Source: Gemella haemolysans (GTDB lineage: Bacteria > Bacillota > Bacilli > Staphylococcales > Gemellaceae). From it: a DNA stretch of 64,000 nt. The DNA is taken from positions 32,006 to 96,005 of the forward strand of contig NZ_JAQMFS010000094.1 in NCBI RefSeq assembly GCF_028308085.1, written 5' to 3'. Position 1 is the stretch's first letter; every line of letters begins with the position of its first letter. The position numbers were made by a program, and so were the translations under genes. The notes below the pieces were generated by a model, which saw only the letters and a list, made by a program, of their open reading frames with translations, was not told where the DNA came from and made no database searches. Of the stretch, positions 17,759 through 26,947 are shown piece after piece.

Positions 17759-19051
17759 CTATTTTCCAAATAATCTTTGAACATCGTTCCACGTTACAGC
17801 TAACATTAATACTACCATTAATAATCCGAATGCCACAGTTAAGTAATATTGGGCTTTTTTATTAATTGGTTTTTTGAAGATTGCTTCATAAATTACGAAT
17901 ATGATACGTCCCCCATCAAGAACTGGAATAGGAATTAGGTTCATAAGACCTAAGTTAACACTTAAAATTCCTGTCCATTTTAAGGTTGTTAGTAATCCAC
18001 TTTGTGCAGCAGCAGAAGACATTTCGTAAATCGCTACAGGTCCACCCAGTTGATTTAAGCTAAATCCACCACTGAATAATGAAGCAAATAAATTAACAAT
18101 TCCCATAAAAATCATTGTTCCGTAGAAAAGAGTTTGTTCAAAACCATTCTTAATAGAACCTACTAAGTCTTTTTCATAAGCTTGATTTATACCAAGTTTA
18201 TAAGTTTTAACTTCTTTTCCTTTTTTTACTGAAATCTCTCCTTTTGGAGTTACTTTAATCTCTTGTTGCGAACCATCACGAGAAACTTTTAATGTAAGTT
18301 CAGAACCATTAGAACCAACGATTTCTTTAGTCATTTCATTCCATGTACTTACACTCTTACCATTTACTTGCTCAACTACATCACCTTCTTTTAATCCAGA
18401 TGAGTAAGCTGGGTAATTGGCCGCTATTTCTCCTAAACGAGTAGTATTTGATGGAACACCACTATAGATTGAAATACCTAAGAAAATAGCTAAAGCTAAA
18501 ATAAAGTTCATCAATGGTCCCGCGAATAATGTCCAGAATTTTTTCCCCCATGAATGTGAAGAAAACATTCTTTCAACTGGAGCAATTTGTTCTTCCATAC
18601 CACCAAATGCAACACATGCATCTTTTCTTACTTCATAACGTTCTATCTTATCTCCAACGAATCCTTCAACAAAAAGTTTTTCTGTTAAATCAAATTCATT
18701 CAATTCTAATGGAAGTAAATCCATATCATTAGTTTTATCTAAAACAATTTTTTCTACTTTATCATTTTCATCTAGTTTTAAACTAACTTTCATTCCTTTT
18801 TTAAGATCATATACTGACATATCATTGTTAAAATCAAAAACATTGTCAGGCATTTTTACATATCCACCAACAGGTAGAAGTCTAATAGTAAAATTAGTTT
18901 CTCCTATTTTTTTATGGAAGATTTTGGGTCCCATTCCTATTGCGAATTCCTGGCATAATATTCCAGATCTTTTTGCAACTATAAAATGTCCAAATTCATG
19001 AATAGTTACTACTACAAAAAATATTAATATAAATGCTATAATACCTTGCAT
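17759..19051 (-). CDS. rseP: Intramembrane zinc metalloprotease RseP (site-2 protease)
   Basis: 430 residues. The zinc motif HEFGH lies in the first membrane span (residues 18-22), the second metal motif in IPIPVLDGGR near 390. A central PDZ domain (about 200-275, with YSSGLKEGDVVEQVNGKSV) lies between. It cuts membrane-embedded anti-sigma factors and signal-peptide remnants. It is the last gene of uppS-cdsA-rseP, the usual order. The insert between the first span and the PDZ domain is longer than in the shortest homologues, but the family varies here. Confidence 0.94.
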   Translation of the reverse strand: MQGIIAFILIFFVVVTIHEFGHFIVAKRSGILCQEFAIGMGPKIFHKKIGETNFTIRLLPVGGYVKMPDNVFDFNNDMSVYDLKKGMKVSLKLDENDKVEKIVLDKTNDMDLLPLELNEFDLTEKLFVEGFVGDKIERYEVRKDACVAFGGMEEQIAPVERMFSSHSWGKKFWTLFAGPLMNFILALAIFLGISIYSGVPSNTTRLGEIAANYPAYSSGLKEGDVVEQVNGKSVSTWNEMTKEIVGSNGSELTLKVSRDGSQQEIKVTPKGEISVKKGKEVKTYKLGINQAYEKDLVGSIKNGFEQTLFYGTMIFMGIVNLFASLFSGGFSLNQLGGPVAIYEMSSAAAQSGLLTTLKWTGILSVNLGLMNLIPIPVLDGGRIIFVIYEAIFKKPINKKAQYYLTVAFGLLMVVLMLAVTWNDVQRLFGK

Positions 19052-19071
19052 CTAATACCCCTTTCTATATT

Positions 19072-19845
19072 CTAAAATAAACTAAGTAATAATATTAAAC
19101 ATGGAGCTGATAATATTACAGAATCAAATCTGTCAAATATACCACCATGACCTGGTAATAAATTACTACTATCTTTAACTTGATATTCTCTCTTATATGC
19201 TGATTCAATTAAATCACCAAATTGTCCGATTACACTTACTATTAATGTTACAACAATTGCAACTAATAAATTTGAAAAGATATTTGTTGTAAAAAAGAAT
19301 AATAATGCTATTGCTATTGATGATACACTTCCTATAACTGAACCTTCAATTGATTTATTCGGGCTTATATTCGGAGAAAGTTTATTTTTCCCGAATTTCA
19401 TACCGCCAAAGTATGCAAAACTATCTGTGAACCAAATTGTAAGTAATAAATAAGCTACATGGCTTAAACTTAAATTTCTCAACATAAATAAACAATAAAA
19501 CCCTACAAATATATAGGCAGTCACGAATATAATCGAACCAATTTCAACTAATTTAATCTTGTGTCCAGTCATAACAACAGTACCTAACATACCAATTAAT
19601 ATTAAATAAATTATAGAATACTGTACCAATGTTGAAACTTCATTATGTAAAAATAATAGTGCTCCCGCTAATGATGATAAACTTAAAACTACGATGTTAG
19701 TTTTCTTAAAAGTCATTCTAACAATTTCATACATAGCCATCACACCAAGTGCAAAAGTCGTAAATTTGAAATAATCTCCACCTAAAAATAATAAAGGTAA
19801 GAAAACAATTAATGCTACTATAGCCGTTATTATCCTAGTCTTCAT
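19072..19845 (-). CDS. cdsA: Phosphatidate cytidylyltransferase
   Basis: 257 residues, about eight membrane spans. The CDP-DAG synthase signature is complete near the C-terminus: SAYKREYQVKDSSNLLPGHG, then GIFDRFDS. It makes CDP-diacylglycerol from phosphatidic acid and CTP, feeding all phospholipids. Its start overlaps the uppS stop by 11 bases, and rseP follows 20 bases after it. Confidence 0.95.
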   Translation of the reverse strand: MKTRIITAIVALIVFLPLLFLGGDYFKFTTFALGVMAMYEIVRMTFKKTNIVVLSLSSLAGALLFLHNEVSTLVQYSIIYLILIGMLGTVVMTGHKIKLVEIGSIIFVTAYIFVGFYCLFMLRNLSLSHVAYLLLTIWFTDSFAYFGGMKFGKNKLSPNISPNKSIEGSVIGSVSSIAIALLFFFTTNIFSNLLVAIVVTLIVSVIGQFGDLIESAYKREYQVKDSSNLLPGHGGIFDRFDSVILSAPCLILLLSLF

Positions 19846-20599
19846 TTAAACCTCCAAACCTTCTATCTCTACTTTGATATTCTAATAAAGCGTGATAGAA
19901 TTCATCTTCATTAAAATCAGGCCAAGCTACTTTTGTGAATAAAAACTCACTATAAGCAATTTGCCACAGTAAAAAGTTTGAAATTCTTTGTTCTCCAGAC
20001 GTTCTTATTAATAAATCAGGATCTGGTGTATTAGAAGTAAATAGATTTGCACTAACATGCTCTTCAGAAATTTCTTCTGCACTATATTTATTATCTTGAA
20101 CATCTTTTGCAATTTGTTTAATTGCCCTTAACATTTCGTCTTTAGAACCATAATTCAAGGCAAAAATTAATTTTAATCCTGTATTATTTTTTGTTTGTTC
20201 AATTGCATCATTAACAGCTTTTCTAGTATTTTCTGGAAGTTTTTCTACCACACCTATAACTTCAACTTTTACGTTATTTTCCATAAGTTCTGGCATAAAA
20301 CTACTAAACATCTTCTCTGGAAGATCCATTAAATAACTAACTTCTTCCTTCGGTCTAGCCCAGTTTTCCGTAGAAAATGCATATAACGTCAAATATTTAA
20401 CACCTAATTTTGAAGCATACTTTGTGATTTTTTTTACAGTTTGCATTCCTTCATAGTGTCCTTTAATTCTAGGCATATTTCTTTTTTTAGCCCAACGTCC
20501 ATTACCATCCATTATTATAGCAACGTGTGTCGGAATTTTTTTTAATTGTTGTTTTTCAGTTTTTTGTACTTGTTCAGTTTTTCTAAAAAATTTAAACAT
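19835..20599 (-). CDS. uppS: Isoprenyl transferase (undecaprenyl diphosphate synthase)
   Basis: 254 residues. The cis-prenyltransferase signature HVAIIMDGNGRWAKKR (near 25-40) includes the catalytic Asp; LYAFSTENW and the C-terminal DLLIRTSGEQRISNFLLWQ are present. It builds undecaprenyl diphosphate, the carrier lipid for wall polymers. It is the first gene of the uppS-cdsA-rseP operon; its ATG has a GGAGG site upstream. Confidence 0.95.
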   Translation of the reverse strand: MFKFFRKTEQVQKTEKQQLKKIPTHVAIIMDGNGRWAKKRNMPRIKGHYEGMQTVKKITKYASKLGVKYLTLYAFSTENWARPKEEVSYLMDLPEKMFSSFMPELMENNVKVEVIGVVEKLPENTRKAVNDAIEQTKNNTGLKLIFALNYGSKDEMLRAIKQIAKDVQDNKYSAEEISEEHVSANLFTSNTPDPDLLIRTSGEQRISNFLLWQIAYSEFLFTKVAWPDFNEDEFYHALLEYQSRDRRFGGLNED

Positions 20600-20813
20600 A
20601 ATTCCTCCTATGTAACATCCTTCATTATATCATAAAAGACCTAATGCAACAAACTTTTAATAGAATATGAATTTTAAAATATTGCATCCATTTATTAGTT
20701 AATATATGATATTAATCTTTTAAAACAGTTAAAATCAGTTTTATTTTTTTTAGTTAGAGATAGTTATTATCCCGAAAATTAACATTCTTTATGTAAGCTT
20801 TTGAATTTTTTTG

Positions 20814-20842
20814 TTGCATTGTCAGAAAATTTATGCTAGAAT
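20814..20842 (+). promoter_or_regulatory. Promoter of the met T-box operon
   Basis: -35 TTGCAT (20814-20819), 17-base spacer ending TGC, -10 TAGAAT (20837-20842). It lies just before the T-box leader. Confidence 0.75.
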
Positions 20843-20849
20843 ATATTCA

Positions 20850-21096
20850 TTAACAATTTTATGCGTTGATAAGTAGAATCTTACAATCTACTTTTAGAGA
20901 GTTCTCGGTTGGTGAAAGAGAATAGTTAGATGTAAGAGAAATGGACTTTGAGCATATAGTTTTTACTACGGTATTGCCCGTTATAGCAAAAGTTATGTTT
21001 GTAACTTACTGAGGTACAATAAGTGATTATTGTATAAATAAAGGTGGTAACACGTTAAGACGTCCTTTAGCAAAAGCTAGAGTACGTCTTTTTATT
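20850..21096 (+). ncRNA. T-box riboswitch, probably tRNA-Met
   Basis: The leader has the T-box core AAGGTGGTAACACG (21041-21054), whose UGGU would pair with an acceptor end ACCA. A terminator stem follows (21057-21090, AAGACGT...TTTAGC paired with GCTAGAG...ACGTCTT), then TTTTATT. A candidate AUG specifier lies at 20941-20943 in GAAATGGAC. The downstream genes are MetNIQ-type, which agrees with methionine. The specifier position is inference. Confidence 0.88.
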
Positions 21097-21114
21097 ATAA
21101 GAAAGGAGAAATAT

Positions 21115-22134
21115 ATGATTAATCTAAATAATGTTAGCAAAACCTTTTATCAAAAAGGTAAAGAAATTAAGGCGTTAAAACCTACTAATCTTCATGTAAA
21201 AGCTGGTGAAATTTTTGGAATTATCGGTTACTCAGGTGCTGGAAAAAGTACCCTTCTACGATGTCTTAACCTATTAGAAACTCCTTCTGAAGGAGAAGTA
21301 ATTGTAGATAACCAAGTTGTTAACAAACTAAACAGAAAGGATTTACGATCATACAGGCAAAAAATTGGAATGATATTCCAACAATTTAATCTTCTTAGTT
21401 CTAAAACTGTAGGTGAAAATATTGCATTCAACTTGAAGGCTGGAGATGTTGATCCAAAAGATATTCCTAAAAGAATAGATGAATTGTTAGAACTTGTAGG
21501 ACTTTCTGATAAAAAGAATGTTTATCCAAGTCAACTTTCTGGTGGTCAAAAACAACGTGTCGGTATTGCAAAAGCCCTTGCAAATAATCCAAAATTATTA
21601 CTTTGTGATGAAGCAACAAGTGCATTAGACCCTGTTACAACTAAACAAATATTGTCTTTATTAAAAGAAATTAATCGTAAATTAGGAATCACAATTATTC
21701 TTGTTACTCATGAAATGGAAGTAATAAAACAAATTTGTGATAATGTAGCAGTAATGGAAAATGGTGAAATTATCGAATTAAATTCTGTTTACGAGATTTT
21801 TTCAAATCCAAAAACAAAATTGATGCAAGAATTTATAGCTAATCTACACAATGATGAAGATTTTGAAGAACATCTAGCTGAACATTATAAAAATGAAACT
21901 GTAATAAGGGTTATTTTTAAAGGTGAAGCAACTAAAGAGCCTTTGATTCAGACATTAGCAAATAAATATAATGTTACTACTAACATACTTGCTGGTCGAA
22001 TTGAATACATTCAAAACAAACAATTAGGAAGCTTAACTTTTTCAGTAGTTGGTGAACCTGATAACACAGAGAAATTTGTAAATTACTTAATTGATCAAGT
22101 TAATGATGTGGAGGTGAATGTATATGGAAAATAA
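21115..22134 (+). CDS. metN: Methionine ABC transporter ATP-binding protein
   Basis: 339 residues. ABC ATPase with Walker A GYSGAGKST (near 38-46), Q-loop FQQFNLL, signature LSGGQKQR (near 141) and Walker B LLLCDEATSALD. A C-terminal NIL/ACT-type domain (about 260-339) typical of MetN binds methionine for feedback. It is first in metNIQ, directly under the T-box, and overlaps metI by 17 bases. Confidence 0.94.
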   Translation: MINLNNVSKTFYQKGKEIKALKPTNLHVKAGEIFGIIGYSGAGKSTLLRCLNLLETPSEGEVIVDNQVVNKLNRKDLRSYRQKIGMIFQQFNLLSSKTVGENIAFNLKAGDVDPKDIPKRIDELLELVGLSDKKNVYPSQLSGGQKQRVGIAKALANNPKLLLCDEATSALDPVTTKQILSLLKEINRKLGITIILVTHEMEVIKQICDNVAVMENGEIIELNSVYEIFSNPKTKLMQEFIANLHNDEDFEEHLAEHYKNETVIRVIFKGEATKEPLIQTLANKYNVTTNILAGRIEYIQNKQLGSLTFSVVGEPDNTEKFVNYLIDQVNDVEVNVYGK

Positions 22135-22804
22135 TCTAAGTCTAATAGAACAATGGAAAAATCTTCAACCAGAATTAATTAAATCATTTGCCGATTCATT
22201 ATACATGATAAGTGTTTCAATAATAATTACAGTAATTGTCGGATTATTTTTAGGAGTAGTTTTATTCTTAACTAGTAATAGACTTCTGTTCAAAAATGTT
22301 ATTATTTATAAAACGGTAGATTTTCTAGTTAATACAATTCGTTCTATTCCATTTATTATTCTTTTAGTATTCTTGATACCATTTACTCTATTTTTATTAG
22401 GAAAGTCAACTGGACCTACTGGAGCAATAGTTCCACTTACAGTTGCAGCTATACCTCTATTTACGAGATTAGTTGATACTTCACTAAATGAAATAGACTA
22501 TGGTGTTATCGAGTCAGCAGTTGCTTCTGGAGCTTCTCTAAAATTAATAGTTAAAGAAGTTTTAATACCTGAAGCTATGTTCGGAATTATCCAATCTATT
22601 ACACTAACTTTAATCAACCTAATTGCTTTTTCAGCAATGGCTGGTGTTGTTGGTGGCGGTGGAATTGGAGACCTTGCGATTAGATATGGTTATTATCGTT
22701 TTGATAATTTCACAATGTGGATTACAGTAATTCTATTAATTATCTTAGTCCAAATTACACAATATATAGGAAATTCAATTTCAAAAAAATTCAAAAAAAA
22801 TTAA
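22118..22804 (+). CDS. metI: Methionine ABC transporter permease
   Basis: 228 residues, about five membrane spans, with the EAA-type loop ESAVASGASLKLIVKEVLIP near 130-150 that contacts MetN. A GGAGG site inside the end of metN precedes the start, so the two are translationally coupled. It forms the membrane channel of the uptake system. Confidence 0.94.
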   Translation: MYMENNLSLIEQWKNLQPELIKSFADSLYMISVSIIITVIVGLFLGVVLFLTSNRLLFKNVIIYKTVDFLVNTIRSIPFIILLVFLIPFTLFLLGKSTGPTGAIVPLTVAAIPLFTRLVDTSLNEIDYGVIESAVASGASLKLIVKEVLIPEAMFGIIQSITLTLINLIAFSAMAGVVGGGGIGDLAIRYGYYRFDNFTMWITVILLIILVQITQYIGNSISKKFKKN

Positions 22805-22824
22805 TTTAAAGGAGATTTATATTT

Positions 22825-23652
22825 ATGAACAAACTAAAAAAATTATTAACGGTTGTTTTTACAGCGTTTTTAGCTATTACTCTAGCTGCTTGTGGAGCTA
22901 CAAGCTCAAGCAATAAAGGTGGTGGAGAGAAAAAAGAAGTAAAAATAGGTGCAACATCTGGTCCTTATGCTGATATGGTAAACAAAGCACTTAAACCTCT
23001 TCTTGAGAAAAAAGGATATACAGTTAAAGTAACTGAATTCTCAGATTACATCCAACCTAACAAAGCTTTAAACAGCGGTGAATTAGATGCAAACTTATTC
23101 CAACACAAAATTTACATGAAAAAATTTGCTGAACAAAATGGAATGGACTTAACAGCACTTGTTCCTGTTCCAACTGCACCAATGGGATTATATTCTGATA
23201 AAGTTAAAGATCTTAAAGATTTACCAGAAGGTGCTGAAGTAACTCTTCCAAATGATCCTTCAAACGCTGCTCGTGCTTATGCATTATTAGCTGCTGCTGA
23301 TTTAATCAAAATCAAACCTAACACTGATGTACTAAAAATCACTAAAAACGATGTAGTAGAAAATCCTAAAAAACTTAAATTTACAGAATTAGAAGCTGGT
23401 CAACTTGCTAGATCATTAAGTAGTACTACACTTGCTGCAGTACCAGGAAACTTCGCACTTGCTGCTAAATTTGACTTAACAAAAGCATTAATCTTAGAAA
23501 AAATGAACGAAAATAACCGTAACAATGTTGTTGTAACTACTGCAAACAAAGACAAACAATTTGCTAAAGATTTAGTAGAAATCGTTCAATCTAAAGAATT
23601 TGATGAAATCATCAATAAAGATTTCAAAGGATTTGACAAACCTGGAAAATAA
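22825..23652 (+). CDS. metQ: Methionine-binding lipoprotein
   Basis: 275 residues. Lipoprotein signal with lipobox ITLAAC, so Cys23 is the lipid-modified residue. The NlpA/MetQ-type binding domain shows KIGATSGPYADMV and LNSGELDANLFQHKIY. It captures methionine outside the cell for MetNI. It follows metI by 20 bases and has its own AAAGGAG site. Codon use is more regular than in neighbours, consistent with high expression. Confidence 0.93.
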   Translation: MNKLKKLLTVVFTAFLAITLAACGATSSSNKGGGEKKEVKIGATSGPYADMVNKALKPLLEKKGYTVKVTEFSDYIQPNKALNSGELDANLFQHKIYMKKFAEQNGMDLTALVPVPTAPMGLYSDKVKDLKDLPEGAEVTLPNDPSNAARAYALLAAADLIKIKPNTDVLKITKNDVVENPKKLKFTELEAGQLARSLSSTTLAAVPGNFALAAKFDLTKALILEKMNENNRNNVVVTTANKDKQFAKDLVEIVQSKEFDEIINKDFKGFDKPGK

Positions 23653-23673
23653 TTAACAAGGACGTGATTAATT

Positions 23674-24855
23674 ATGAAAATTGAATTATCAAATACACTT
23701 AAAAATATTCCTGAAAATGTATTCTACCCTATTTTCAAATTAATCTCTGAGGAAAGTTCAAATGGTAATCCATTATTAAATGCGGGTATCGGAGTTCCAG
23801 ACTCTGATACCCCTGAACTTTTACTTAAAGAATTAGAAACAGCTGTAAGAAAACCTGAAAATATGCGATATGGAGCATTTGATGGGAAAGTGATATTATT
23901 AAATGAAATATCTCAGTGGTTAAAAGAAAACTATAATATTGACGCAGATCCTAAAAGTGAAATTGCTTTAGTGTTTGGTACTAAATCTGGATTATCAAGT
24001 ATTCCTTCAGTACTACTAAATCCAAATGATACGGTGTTATTACCAGTACCAAGTTATCCCGACTATATTCAAGGAATTGCATTAGCCCAAGCTAAATATG
24101 AAGAAATAGAATTGAAACAAGAAAATAATTATTTACTAGATTATTCTGATATTTCTGAAGAAGTGCTTAGAGATGCTAAACTTATATTTTTAAACTATCC
24201 TTCTAATCCCATTGGAGCAGTAGCTACGAAAGAGTTTTACGAAGAAACAGTGAAATGGGCAGAAGAAAATAATATAGTAGTTCTTCAAGATCATGCATAT
24301 TCTGATTTCTATTATAAAGAAGGATATTCTCCAGCATTTATGCAAACTGAAGGAGCTAAAGAAGTAGGAATTGAATTTTTCTCATTTTCTAAGAACTTCT
24401 CAATTTCAGGTCTAAGAATTGGTTTTGCTGTTGGGAATAAAGAAATTATTCGTGGCCTAAAAGAATATAATACAATTTTTCACGCTAATATCTATGGAGC
24501 AATTCAGGATACAGTTATAACTGCGTTAAAAAATTATAAAACCTTAACTAGTCATATAAAAGAAACTTATTCAAAAAGAATAGATAAAATAACTTCTAAA
24601 CTTGATGAATTAGGATATTCATATTTTAAGCCAGAAGGTGGAATTTTTATTTGGTTAAAAGTTAAGAATGGATATGACAGCCAAAGTTTCTTTGAATTAT
24701 TACTAAAAAAATATAGAATTGTTACTATGCCTGGACATGTATTTGGTCAAGGTGGTGAAAACTATATTAGATTAAGTCTGAGTCTTTCAGATGAACAAAT
24801 TGACATATTAATAAAAAAATTAGAAACACTAAATAATGATTTCAAGAATAATTAG
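23674..24855 (+). CDS. PLP-dependent aminotransferase, class I/II
   Basis: 393 residues. The PLP-lysine motif is SFSKNFSISGLRIGF (near 250-264); NYPSNPIG (near 175) and the C-terminal arginine motif NYIRLSLSL are also present. It moves an amino group between an amino acid and a keto acid. Its place as fourth gene of a methionine T-box operon, 21 bases after metQ and before a terminator, suggests a role with methionine or its keto acid. The substrate is not readable from sequence. Confidence 0.85.
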   Translation: MKIELSNTLKNIPENVFYPIFKLISEESSNGNPLLNAGIGVPDSDTPELLLKELETAVRKPENMRYGAFDGKVILLNEISQWLKENYNIDADPKSEIALVFGTKSGLSSIPSVLLNPNDTVLLPVPSYPDYIQGIALAQAKYEEIELKQENNYLLDYSDISEEVLRDAKLIFLNYPSNPIGAVATKEFYEETVKWAEENNIVVLQDHAYSDFYYKEGYSPAFMQTEGAKEVGIEFFSFSKNFSISGLRIGFAVGNKEIIRGLKEYNTIFHANIYGAIQDTVITALKNYKTLTSHIKETYSKRIDKITSKLDELGYSYFKPEGGIFIWLKVKNGYDSQSFFELLLKKYRIVTMPGHVFGQGGENYIRLSLSLSDEQIDILIKKLETLNNDFKNN

Positions 24856-24887
24856 AAATATTGATATCATTATTAAATTTCATTAAT

Positions 24888-24915
24888 ATTCGACTAATCT
24901 ATTGATTAGCCGAAT
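24888..24915 (+). terminator. Terminator of metNIQ-aminotransferase
   Basis: Arms ATTCGACTAATC and GATTAGCCGAAT (one mismatch), loop TATT, then TTTTAATG. It separates the operon from the following MFS gene, though some read-through is possible. Confidence 0.8.
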
Positions 24916-24966
24916 TTTTAATGTTCACTTTTAAGTTTACATAAATATTTTTTAAAGGATGATTAA

Positions 24967-26178
24967 ATGAAAAATAATGCGAGATGGACTGTCTTATTCG
25001 CCTCAATGGCAATTTTGTTATGTGCAGGATCACTATATTCTTTTAGTGTTTTTGCAAAACCTCTAAGTGTTTCAAAAGGATGGAGTATGCCAGATGTTAT
25101 GTTAGCATTTACTATTAATGCTGCTATCGCTCCTATCCCTACTATTCTTGGAGGTTTTATTACAGATAAAGGAAAAGCAAATATTTCTATAATTCTAGGA
25201 GGAATACTATTTGCTGTGGGATTTATTCTTACTGGATTTGCTACTACAAAAGGAATGCTATATTTTAGCTATGGAGTATTATCAGGTGTTGGACAAGCAT
25301 TCGCCTATTCTGGATGTATAAGTAACGCTCTTAGATTCTTCCCAGATAAAAGAGGATTAGCTGCAGGTCTAATAACTGGTGCTATGGGTGGTGCTAGTGT
25401 TATTGCTGCCCCAATAGCTCATAGTCTTATAGCAAATTTTGGGGTTCATAGTGCATTTATTTACTTAGGAACAGCATACTTATTAATTATTATCGTTGCT
25501 CTATTCTTTATTAAAGTTGCTCCTGCAAATTATCAACCTGAAGGTTGGGTTCAACCTGTGGCTGAAATTAAGCAAGAAGCTGTTAATAAAAACTGGAAAC
25601 AGATGCTAATGAGTTTATCATTTTACTTCATAATCTCAATGTTTGCTATCGGTGCATTCTCTGGTCTTATGGTAGCATCAAATGCATCAGTTATTAGTCA
25701 AACTATGTTTGGACTAACTGCTTCTGTTGCTGCAACATTTGTTAGTATATATGCATTATCAAACTGTTTAGGACGTATCGTCTGGGGAATAGTTTCGGAT
25801 AAAATAGGTCATGAAAAAACTCTTATTGCTATCTACTCAGTAATCGCTATATCTTTATTAATTCTAGTTAATATAAGAACTACTCTTGGTCTTACAGTCG
25901 GACTTGTTCTCCTTGGTTTATGTTTTGGAGGAACTATGGGAGTCTTCGCACCATTAGTAATGAAAACATTTGGTCCAATTAACCAAGGGGTAAACTATGG
26001 AATTGTATTTATAGGATTCTCTACTGCTGCATTTTTTGCTCCAAAATACGCTGCAGGAATTGCAACAAAGCATAACGGTGACTTTACAGATGCATTTTAT
26101 GTAGCAATAGCTCTAGTTCTTGTTGGATTAGTGATTAGTGTGATATATTCTATTTTTTCAAAACGCAAAGCATTTTAA
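24967..26178 (+). CDS. MFS transporter, OxlT-like
   Basis: 403 residues with about twelve membrane spans. The loop 2-3 motif GGFITDKGKAN and the central repeat GRIVWGIVSDKIGHEKT are typical MFS signatures. The early ARWTVLFASMAIL...AGSLYSFSVFAKPL matches the oxalate/formate antiporter-like group; the true substrate is unknown. It lies after the met operon terminator and ends in a strong bidirectional terminator. Start ATG at 24967 with AAAGGATG upstream. Confidence 0.85.
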   Translation: MKNNARWTVLFASMAILLCAGSLYSFSVFAKPLSVSKGWSMPDVMLAFTINAAIAPIPTILGGFITDKGKANISIILGGILFAVGFILTGFATTKGMLYFSYGVLSGVGQAFAYSGCISNALRFFPDKRGLAAGLITGAMGGASVIAAPIAHSLIANFGVHSAFIYLGTAYLLIIIVALFFIKVAPANYQPEGWVQPVAEIKQEAVNKNWKQMLMSLSFYFIISMFAIGAFSGLMVASNASVISQTMFGLTASVAATFVSIYALSNCLGRIVWGIVSDKIGHEKTLIAIYSVIAISLLILVNIRTTLGLTVGLVLLGLCFGGTMGVFAPLVMKTFGPINQGVNYGIVFIGFSTAAFFAPKYAAGIATKHNGDFTDAFYVAIALVLVGLVISVIYSIFSKRKAF

Positions 26179-26180
26179 CA

Positions 26181-26220
26181 AAAAGAAATCATCTCAAAAA
26201 TTAATGAGATGATTTCTTTT
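26181..26220. terminator. Bidirectional terminator
   Basis: Perfect 15-bp stem AAAAGAAATCATCTC / GAGATGATTTCTTTT between converging genes (MFS on plus, LysM protein on minus). T-runs lie on both strands. Confidence 0.92.
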
Positions 26221-26709
26221 TTATATTTTCGGTATTTGAATTTTTTGCCCAGCTGCAATATTATTATTACTAATATTATTAGCTTCTTTTATTTTTTCTA
26301 CACCATTTTGAGCATTCGCTTCTCCATATGCTTTAGAGGCGATAACAAATAATGAATCACCTGATTTGATCACATAATCTTGACCTGCTACAGGAGTTGT
26401 ACTTACTACACCTGAAGATTCACTCTTTTCAGTATTAGTATCAGTATTATTATTATTATTTGTTGACTCTTTTTTAGAAGTAGTTCCTTCTGTTACTTTA
26501 GAATTACTAGCCTTAGGTATATTATTATTACTTTCAGCTTTAGTTTCTTCTGGAACTTTAGCCGTTTGTTGTTCTGTAGTTTGAACTACCTTATCTTTAG
26601 ATTTTCCACCAAGTGAATTTCCTACGGTTGTTACCCCTACAAGAATAAGTGGTGCTAATATTATAAATAAAACAACTAGAACTGTATTCTTTATAGTATT
26701 ATTTTTCAT
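26221..26709 (-). CDS. LysM-domain cell-wall-associated protein
   Basis: 162 residues. An N-terminal signal anchor (about 9-28) is followed by a low-complexity linker rich in Thr, Asn, Lys and Glu (35-105), then one C-terminal LysM repeat: DYVIKSGDSLFVIASKAYG to AGQKIQIP. LysM binds peptidoglycan, so the protein should be anchored in the membrane and reach the wall. No catalytic domain is present. Length and layout match small LysM proteins of Firmicutes. Confidence 0.85.
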   Translation of the reverse strand: MKNNTIKNTVLVVLFIILAPLILVGVTTVGNSLGGKSKDKVVQTTEQQTAKVPEETKAESNNNIPKASNSKVTEGTTSKKESTNNNNNTDTNTEKSESSGVVSTTPVAGQDYVIKSGDSLFVIASKAYGEANAQNGVEKIKEANNISNNNIAAGQKIQIPKI

Positions 26710-26725
26710 AATATTACCCCTTATA

Positions 26726-26902
26726 TTATTTTACTTCTTCGAAATAATCGTGGTAATAACCACCAACTTTACCGCTGTTATCTACTACAAATACATATTC
26801 TTCTGTTTCATTTACTACTTCATATTCTTTTCCTACAGTAAGCATATTACTTACAGTAAATTTTTCAGCATCTGTATGTTTTACAATAACTTTTTTTGAC
26901 AT
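26726..26902 (-). CDS. Small conserved cytoplasmic protein (DUF6501-like)
   Basis: A 58-residue protein between panF and the LysM gene. A strong AAGGAGGT site lies 8 bases before the ATG. The sequence shows KVIVKHTDAEKFTVSN, LTVGKEYEVVNETEEY and FVVDNSGKVGGYY, which I recall as the pattern of small DUF6501-type proteins of Bacillales. It is acidic, soluble and probably beta-rich; the function is unknown. A separate promoter is likely because panF ends 45 bases upstream. Confidence 0.72.
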   Translation of the reverse strand: MSKKVIVKHTDAEKFTVSNMLTVGKEYEVVNETEEYVFVVDNSGKVGGYYHDYFEEVK

Positions 26903-26947
26903 TGTCCTACCTCCTTACTCTATCATTTTTATTTTATTACAATATAA

